Of a stretch of 18,812 nt of DNA, positions 14,236-18,812 are shown piece after piece. Where the stretch lies: the NCBI GenBank assembly GCA_052117605.1, contig JBQKIT010000027.1; one strand, given 5' to 3'. A program made the position numbers and the translations under genes. The notes beneath the pieces are model-generated. The model made no database searches. It saw only the letters and a list, made by a program, of their open reading frames with translations, and was not told the origin of the DNA. Every line of letters starts with the position of its first letter. Within the stretch, counting starts at the first letter, position 1. Source of the stretch: CAG-791 sp000431495. GTDB lineage: Bacteria > Bacillota > Clostridia > Lachnospirales > Lachnospiraceae.

Positions 14236-15510
14236 TTAAATTAGCCAAACCGGTACGTACCAGTTCTTTTCGTCCACAGGCAACAAATCATTTGCCATAC
14301 AGACTACACTTCCGGTTCCAATCTCGACCTTCAAAGACTCTAAACCTCCGAAAGCTGTTTCTTTGGTAACGGGTTCTAATACATTAAAGTTTTTGATGGC
14401 GGTTTTGCCCGGTGACGCCGATTTTTTAATCTCTATCGGAGAAAGCATACCATGCTGATAAAGCAGCAGGTCTATCTCTTTCTTATCCTTATCCCTGTAA
14501 TAATAAATAGGTGGCTCTTTTCCTGCGTTCAGATAACTCTTATAGATCTCTGAAAAAACATAGCTCTCAAAGAACGCCCCAGACATAGCGCCTCTCTCCA
14601 GTGCTTCTGGATTTCCCCATTTCAAGAGGTACGCTACCAGACCGGTGTCCAGAAAATGGATCAATGGCATCTTCACAACTCGTTTGAGTGCATTGTTGTG
14701 ATAAGGCTGCACGAGCGCAATGATATGCGACGACACCAGAATAGAGAGCCATTTCTTTGCCGTTGGAGCTGAAATGCCTGCGGCACTTGCCAGTTCCTCA
14801 TAGACAACAGGTTTTGAAGTCTGTGCAGCAACAATCGTCATAAAATTGTAAAACTGCATTTCATCCGCAACCTGTGCCAGATCCCGAATATCCCTTTGCA
14901 GATAGGTATCTACGTAGGAGCGGTAATACGTCTCCCAATCCACATTTTCGTCTGCATAGAGCTCCGGCATGGAACCTTTGAATATCCTGCGGTAAATCTC
15001 ATTCAAGTCTCTTTTGCTCCTTACGGACAATCGCTTCATTAATTGTCCGGCTTCCGTTAAGAAAGGCTCGCTCGGTTCTTGGTAAATCTCCGCATCGGAT
15101 AATCCCAGCAGGTTTACGATTCCAACCCGACCGGCCAAACTCTCGCTGACATTTTTCATAAGACGAAAAACCTGCGACCCTGTGATCCAGAAATCACCTT
15201 TATTTTTGGAACGGTCTACGCTCATTTTGATATAGGGCAACAACTCTGTTGCATACTGGATTTCATCAATCAGTACCGGTGGGGAATACCTCTGTAAAAA
15301 CAGGGCAGGATCGTGTTTGGCCAGGTATCTGACGTCAGGATCATCCAGAGTCACATATTTGCGCTCTATGCCTTCACTTTGCTGTGCCTCTGCCATTCTT
15401 TGCAATAAGGTTGTTTTTCCAACCTGTCTGGGGCCAGTTACCAGCAGCACCGGAAACATTTTGGACACCTGTGCAATCGTATTTTCCACAGCTCGTTTTA
15501 TATATGCCAT
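14236..15510 (-). CDS. AAA_14/DUF4143 family ATPase
   Basis: A 424-residue protein of typical length. The Walker A is GPRQVGKTT (26-34) and the Walker B is VLIDEIQ (Asp82, Glu83), within the AAA_14 domain (about 18-150). A winged-helix-like stretch (about 225-270) leads into DUF4143, which ends in EIDLLL (Asp347) and IEIKKS (Glu360, Lys362). That spacing fits a PD-(D/E)xK nuclease-like core, known for this family. Cellular function is poorly defined; many paralogues occur in Clostridia and Bacteroidetes genomes. The ATG at 15508-15510 follows AAGGGAG with 8-nt spacing. It has its own promoter (15584-15612) and terminator (14179-14210), so it is a single-gene unit. An 11-bp tandem duplication (14216-14226 and 14227-14237) touches the stop codon. 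Confidence 0.93.
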   Translation of the reverse strand: MAYIKRAVENTIAQVSKMFPVLLVTGPRQVGKTTLLQRMAEAQQSEGIERKYVTLDDPDVRYLAKHDPALFLQRYSPPVLIDEIQYATELLPYIKMSVDRSKNKGDFWITGSQVFRLMKNVSESLAGRVGIVNLLGLSDAEIYQEPSEPFLTEAGQLMKRLSVRSKRDLNEIYRRIFKGSMPELYADENVDWETYYRSYVDTYLQRDIRDLAQVADEMQFYNFMTIVAAQTSKPVVYEELASAAGISAPTAKKWLSILVSSHIIALVQPYHNNALKRVVKMPLIHFLDTGLVAYLLKWGNPEALERGAMSGAFFESYVFSEIYKSYLNAGKEPPIYYYRDKDKKEIDLLLYQHGMLSPIEIKKSASPGKTAIKNFNVLEPVTKETAFGGLESLKVEIGTGSVVCMANDLLPVDEKNWYVPVWLI

Positions 15511-15545
15511 GACAATCGCTCCCTTCGGTTATGATATAGATGACT

Positions 15546-15568
15546 TTTAGTTAGAATTTCCGTCTAAA
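15546..15568. promoter_or_regulatory. Imperfect palindrome in the ATPase leader
   Basis: A 23-bp imperfect palindrome with arms TTTAG/CTAAA lies just downstream of the predicted transcription start. It overlaps the first of two 39-bp direct repeats. It could be an operator, but no regulator is identified. Confidence 0.3.
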
Positions 15569-15656
15569 CAAAATTGTTATTTTATTATAGCCGAATCTAT
15601 GTGGACTATCAATGACGTTTTCGTCCAAACCAAATTGTGATTTTCGATTAGCCAAA
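15557..15656. repeat. Pair of 39-bp imperfect direct repeats around the ATPase promoter
   Basis: Copies at 15557-15595 and 15618-15656 agree at 30 of 39 positions, with a 61-bp offset. The first contains the -10 box and the second lies upstream of the -35 box. Confidence 0.65.
15584..15612 (-). promoter_or_regulatory. Sigma-A-type promoter of the ATPase gene
   Basis: TTGATA (15607-15612), a 17-nt spacer and a perfect TATAAT (15584-15589) on the minus strand. The start would be near 15577, giving a leader of about 67 nt. Confidence 0.8.
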
Positions 15657-15742
15657 ACATTTGCTACAATCCTTGTTCCCCAGGATCCTTCGACCTCATG
15701 TCAGAAATCACAAGATATGCATACCATGGAATGTTCATCATT

Positions 15743-16240
15743 TCACAATACAGAGGCAGTATTCTCCAGTTCCAGCAGTTTGATTTTTTTATCAAGCCCG
15801 CCGGCATACCCCGTCAAGCTGCCATCTGCGCCCACGACTCGATGACATGAAATGATGATCGCGATGGGATTACGTCCGACCGCTCCGCCGACGGCCTGCG
15901 CTGACATCCTGGAAATCCCTCGCTTCTCAGCTATTTTCTGTGCGATCTTACCATAGCTTATCGTCTTCCCATATGGAATCCGCAGAAGTATATCCCAGAC
16001 CGTCATCTGGAACGCGGATCCCTTCGGATGTAATGGCGGTAGGAAATCCGGTTTCTGCGCACAGAAGTATTGATCCAGCCATCGCTTCCCTTCCAACAGA
16101 ATCTCCGTCTCCTGCTCTAAGTATTCATTCGGTAGCCGATCGTATTTTGAGCCTTCAAACCATAGTCCTGTCAGACCGATCTCATCTGCCGCCATTCGTA
16201 TGCGCCCCAACGGCGAATCATAGTATTGAATCGATGTCAT
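15743..16240 (-). CDS. ogt: Methylated-DNA--protein-cysteine S-methyltransferase (Ogt type)
   Basis: A 165-residue alkyltransferase that moves methyl groups from O6-methylguanine in DNA to its own cysteine, in a single suicidal step. The N-terminal domain is at about 1-65. The C-terminal domain contains FQMTVWDILLRIPYGKTISY, the AVGGAVGRNP wing and the active site ISCHRVVG (Cys132). The residue before the cysteine is Ser rather than the nearly invariant Pro of PCHRV. The downstream GADGSLTGYAGGLDKK segment is normal. The ATG at 16238-16240 follows GAGGTAG with 8-nt spacing. It begins 20 nt after the stop of the broken PTP copy and was probably transcribed with it. Confidence 0.93.
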   Translation of the reverse strand: MTSIQYYDSPLGRIRMAADEIGLTGLWFEGSKYDRLPNEYLEQETEILLEGKRWLDQYFCAQKPDFLPPLHPKGSAFQMTVWDILLRIPYGKTISYGKIAQKIAEKRGISRMSAQAVGGAVGRNPIAIIISCHRVVGADGSLTGYAGGLDKKIKLLELENTASVL

Positions 16241-16260
16241 TTCTATTGCTACCTCATATG

Positions 16261-16710
16261 CTATGCCAATGTCTCCGCCAGCAGTCCGTCACATCCCTCC
16301 GAGATCTGCGCTGCGCACGCATCGAACTTCCGCGTGTACCACGGATCGTCGATGATCTCGTCTGGACGCCCGGAGTACTCCATGAGATAATGAATCTTCC
16401 CCTTCGGATCCTCCCCGAGGATCCGCCTCATGTAGAACATATTCTCCTCATCCATCCCGATCAGAAGATCATACGCCTCGTAATCCAAGCGCTTCAGCTG
16501 CCGCGCCCGATGCGTGCCGACCGGCACACCCCTTCGCTCCAGCGCCGCCTTCATCGGCGGATAAATCGCATTCCCGATCTCCTCCGTCGACGTCGCCGCC
16601 GAATCGATCACGAACTCCGATGTCAGCCCCCGCCGGTTCACCATATCCTGAAATATATACTGCGCAGAAACGCTGCGACAGATGTTGCCATGGCAGAGGC
16701 AAACAGGAAT
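16261..16710 (-). pseudogene. Third PTP copy, start codon lost
   Basis: The open frame begins at ATT (16708-16710), right after a TAA, and reads IPVCLCHGNICRSVSAQYIF and on to a normal C-terminus (EGCDGLLAETLA). The P-loop CHGNICR and the acid Asp in DDPWYT are intact. The first strand (MIKILF in the intact copy) and the ATG are missing. The first internal ATG, at 16642-16644, would produce 127 residues without the P-loop and has no ribosome site. The gene is GC-rich and joins AT-rich DNA exactly at about 16711, which suggests a recombination junction. It is probably non-functional unless a non-standard start is used. Confidence 0.85.
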
Positions 16711-16821
16711 TTAAGGTTCTCTTTTATTTTCAAAATAAGCTTCAATCTTTTTATCTACAACAATTCCTACAGGTGTCAAAACCAATAAAATAATTACCAT
16801 TATTATCAATGTAAAAACCAT
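16711..16821 (-). CDS. Possible 36-residue single-span membrane peptide
   Basis: From the ATG at 16819-16821 the frame encodes one hydrophobic helix (VFTLIIMVIILLVLTPVGIVV) and a charged tail ending KREP. There is only a weak GGGG just before the ATG, so translation is uncertain. It follows the 146-residue gene by 30 nt in the same frame. No family is recognised. It could be a small membrane protein or the degraded end of something larger. Confidence 0.35.
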   Translation of the reverse strand: MVFTLIIMVIILLVLTPVGIVVDKKIEAYFENKREP

Positions 16822-16851
16822 CGCCCCATCAAAACATTTATCAGCAATAAG

Positions 16852-17292
16852 TCATTTTTCTTCTATAGATTCTGTTACATTAGTTCTATATTTCTCTTCA
16901 CATGTTTTTAAGTAATCAAAGCATAATCCACCATCACATCTATAGAAAAATGGATCTTTACAAATTGTATTATCACTATTGAGAATAAATACAGGTATGA
17001 TATCTTTATCGTTGCTGTTTATATAATTAATTTTAAAACTGTATCCTGTTCTTCCAAGTGAAATGCCATCTCTTTTCATTGAAATACCTTGAATATTCGC
17101 CACTATATATTCGATATCTTCTGAATCGGTGATAGTAAAACCAGTTCCTGTATTTCCATCGAACACATTTATATGGTCTACCTCAGAAGGATTTACATTC
17201 TTACCGAATTTCTTTGGCATGAAATAGTAACCTACTGTTCCTACCAATAACACAGCAATTAAAATAACCAGAATACGCAGTTCCTTTTTCAT
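16852..17292 (-). CDS. Small membrane-anchored protein of unknown function
   Basis: A 146-residue protein with one N-terminal transmembrane segment (about 6-25, LRILVILIAVLLVGTVGYYF) after MKKE. There is no lipobox or clear cleavage site, so the remainder is probably outside the membrane. The body has an IxVFDGNTGTGFTITD-type strand, GISLGRTGYSFKINY and two cysteines near the C-terminus (CDGGLC). I do not recognise a named family, though similar short anchored proteins are common in Clostridia. The ATG follows GGAGGT with 9-nt spacing. It lies 43 nt after the Mrr-like gene and is probably in the same transcript. It is AT-rich compared with the PTP copy downstream. Confidence 0.75.
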   Translation of the reverse strand: MKKELRILVILIAVLLVGTVGYYFMPKKFGKNVNPSEVDHINVFDGNTGTGFTITDSEDIEYIVANIQGISMKRDGISLGRTGYSFKINYINSNDKDIIPVFILNSDNTICKDPFFYRCDGGLCFDYLKTCEEKYRTNVTESIEEK

Positions 17293-17335
17293 GCACTCTT
17301 TACCTCCACAAATTTAGATTTGCCAACCAGACATT

Positions 17336-18388
17336 TCATCGTATATCGACTTCTATTCCATACCTTACAAGCAATGACGCAAATGTTAATCCGTTGATCA
17401 GAATGATTCCATTTTCATCGGCTTTTTCTTTAGCTTCATCGGAGAACTCGTCCGTCAGATTGATCACCATCAGGACTGCATTTTTCTCCGGGATGCGCTC
17501 TTCCATCTTCACCAGCTGATTAACACCTACGATATCGCCGGCATCTTTACCCTTCTTCTTTTTTGCCTGAACATAAATATGTGGCATCTTCACATCGCAG
17601 ATTTCATAGATGTTATACATCAGGGTGTTCCGGTTAAAGCATTCGAAGACCAGATCCACATCTCCGCCTTCCCCGTCATACCAGTTGTTGTCCGTCAGCG
17701 TGTAACCGTTCTTTGTGAACAGCTCTCCGATGATATCTTCAAATTTATGATTATCGATCTTCTGCAGCGCAGATTTAATCTGCTCGAGGTATTGATTTCT
17801 CGCTGAAGCAGTCGCTCGACTAATCATAGAAATCAGGTCTGTGCTGTCCTTTTCAAATTCGTCCGGCTGCTCTGCATGCAGACGCACGAGTTCATCTACA
17901 GATTCTTTGAAGGATTCACTCCGTACACGATTCAGTGGAGACTGATACGCTATGAACTTGCTCTTAATATTCTGAGCATGATGATTCTTATCATAGCTGC
18001 AGCTGAATACATCTTCGACTTCGATTATATGACCGAAATCCTCTGCCTCCGAAAGAACATCAAACCGGTATTTCTTCTTACATTTTGCGATGACGAAGCT
18101 TCGGCATACATAATCTTCCTCCACGCTGACTTTCGGTACGATAATGTAATCTCCTGGTTCGATTTCCAGCATGATGGAAAGATTGTTGTACCGGGCTCGC
18201 ATCGTTTCGTCCGGGAGATCTTTTTCCCATTCAGCCTGCCAGCCTGCCTTAAACGTATCATACGAAGAATCAAGGGCCATGCCATAGGTTCCCCATCCCT
18301 GTCTCAGCAGATGATTGCTCACCAGTTCGTTACGAATCATCTTAAATCGATCATCGTAGTTTATTCGAAAAACGTAGTAATTACTCAT
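17336..18388 (-). CDS. Mrr-like restriction endonuclease with an N-terminal sensor-like domain
   Basis: A 350-residue protein. The C-terminal part (about 205-345) is an Mrr-type PD-(D/E)xK nuclease: KFEDIIGELFTKNGY (Glu217), GGDVDLVFE (Asp243, Asp245) and VQAKKKKG (Gln274, Lys276, with the usual QxK pattern). The N-terminal 150 residues (with EPGDYIIVPK at about 77-86) look like a beta-rich, PUA/EVE-like module. That could recognise modified DNA or a ligand, but this is inference. Mrr-family enzymes cut modified foreign DNA (type IV restriction) without a partner methylase. The ATG at 18386-18388 follows GAGGAG with 7-nt spacing and overlaps the EcsC fragment end by 8 nt, suggesting translational coupling. 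Confidence 0.85.
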   Translation of the reverse strand: MSNYYVFRINYDDRFKMIRNELVSNHLLRQGWGTYGMALDSSYDTFKAGWQAEWEKDLPDETMRARYNNLSIMLEIEPGDYIIVPKVSVEEDYVCRSFVIAKCKKKYRFDVLSEAEDFGHIIEVEDVFSCSYDKNHHAQNIKSKFIAYQSPLNRVRSESFKESVDELVRLHAEQPDEFEKDSTDLISMISRATASARNQYLEQIKSALQKIDNHKFEDIIGELFTKNGYTLTDNNWYDGEGGDVDLVFECFNRNTLMYNIYEICDVKMPHIYVQAKKKKGKDAGDIVGVNQLVKMEERIPEKNAVLMVINLTDEFSDEAKEKADENGIILINGLTFASLLVRYGIEVDIR

Positions 18389-18676
18389 CCTTTAACTCCT
18401 CAGTATCGCCATCCGATGCATCGATAATGACGTTGCTATTTTTATGACTTCTTGCTTTTGTATCTTCTTTCACGCCGTAGTCAAAATTTCCCTTGATGAA
18501 TTGATTATAAGCTCGGTTTCCAATAAACTTTGTGTCGATGAAATCAAAACCACCACCAATAACTCCACCGACCACTGGGATTGCTTTTCCAATGTTAATG
18601 GCACCTGTCTCACCGAACTTCGTCAACATGTTGCGCGACTTTTTAATCTCACTGCCGACGACAACTTAGCGCCGAA
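18381..18676 (-). pseudogene. EcsC-family C-terminal fragment with a frameshift
   Basis: The frame SEIKKSRNMLTKFGET followed by INIGKAIPVVGGVIGGGFDF matches the conserved C-terminal glycine-rich part of EcsC proteins (usually about 230-300 residues). Only about 90 codons are open here. In the adjacent frame, FGAKLSSAV (18650-18676) plausibly continues the protein upstream, so a short deletion near 18650-18656 may have shifted the frame. Beyond 18677 that frame hits TAA and similarity is lost. The end at 18381 overlaps the Mrr-like start at 18388. An ATG at 18629 exists but has no clear ribosome site. Confidence 0.65.
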
Positions 18677-18712
18677 TTAATTTCATCTGATCTATTGCGT
18701 CAGGATTCCTCC

Positions 18713-18737
18713 GCGTCGCTTATCGCGACGCTTTTTT
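18713..18737 (+). terminator. Plus-strand intrinsic terminator-like hairpin
   Basis: GCGTCGC (18713-18719), a 5-nt loop and GCGACGC (18725-18731) are followed by six T (18732-18737) on the plus strand. No plus-strand gene is visible upstream, so it may belong to a repeated or mobile sequence. On the minus strand the hairpin is preceded by a frame open from the window edge that ends at TAA at 18720-18722 (30 codons); I cannot assign that frame. Confidence 0.5.
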
Positions 18738-18812
18738 ATTGCCTTCTTTCTTCCGGATGAGGTATCCTGTCTGATGCTGCATATAAAAAGGAGAAAGAGC
18801 GTCCCCTACCAA

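Noticed and set aside
15940..16788. A 282-codon plus-strand frame.
   Set aside because: It is antisense to ogt and the PTP remnant and crosses the composition junction. It has no recognisable motif.

Overview
The window looks like a piece of a gut Clostridia chromosome, most likely Lachnospiraceae (inference). The reasons are strong AGGAGG-type ribosome binding sites, moderate GC, a hemicellulose-oligosaccharide gene cluster typical of that family, an AAA_14/DUF4143 ATPase and scattered transposase debris. Almost every supported gene is on the minus strand, so transcription runs from high to low coordinates.

Region 1 (about 75-12400) is a plant cell wall saccharide locus. A likely operon runs GH31 glycosidase (12257-9861), GH51 alpha-L-arabinofuranosidase (9846-7186), GH43 glycosidase (7186-5759) and a LacI-family regulator (5693-4650). 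The first three are tightly packed (14-nt gap, then a 1-nt overlap). The operon ends near a perfect 14-bp-stem hairpin at 4570-4601. A second unit has its own sigma-A-type promoter (TTGACA-17-TACTAT) with a LacI-like palindrome over the predicted start. It encodes a PHB-depolymerase/feruloyl-esterase-like protein (4459-2750), a two-lobed enterochelin-esterase-type hydrolase (2712-382) and a truncated carboxylesterase (353-75). None of these enzymes has a visible signal peptide, so they probably act in the cytoplasm on imported, acylated, arabinosylated oligosaccharides. No transporter or endo-acting depolymerase lies in the window. A second palindrome with the same TAAAACG half-site lies upstream of the GH31 gene, so the LacI protein may control both units.

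Region 2 (about 12400-14230) is a zone of rearrangement. It holds a transposase N-terminal remnant with an intrinsic terminator next to it and an intact low-molecular-weight protein tyrosine phosphatase (PTP). Beyond that come three short GTGTGCACC-type repeats, a seven-unit tandem array of 52-53 bp, and a fossil reading frame that joins the tail of a second PTP to the tail of an EamA transporter.

Region 3 (about 14236-18812) holds the AAA_14/DUF4143 ATPase with its own promoter and terminator, and an Ogt-type DNA alkyltransferase with SCHRV instead of PCHRV. It continues with a third PTP copy that has lost its start, a 36-codon membrane peptide ORF, a small membrane-anchored protein of unknown function, an Mrr-like restriction endonuclease and a frameshifted EcsC C-terminal fragment that overlaps the endonuclease start. 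The AT-rich stretch at about 16711-17340 contrasts with the GC-rich PTP copy beside it and suggests a junction.

I see no rRNA, tRNA, CRISPR array or intact insertion sequence. I did not find a convincing wholly new system. The least explained parts are the tandem-repeat array beside the PTP/EamA fossil and the EcsC-fragment/Mrr-like endonuclease/membrane-protein run.
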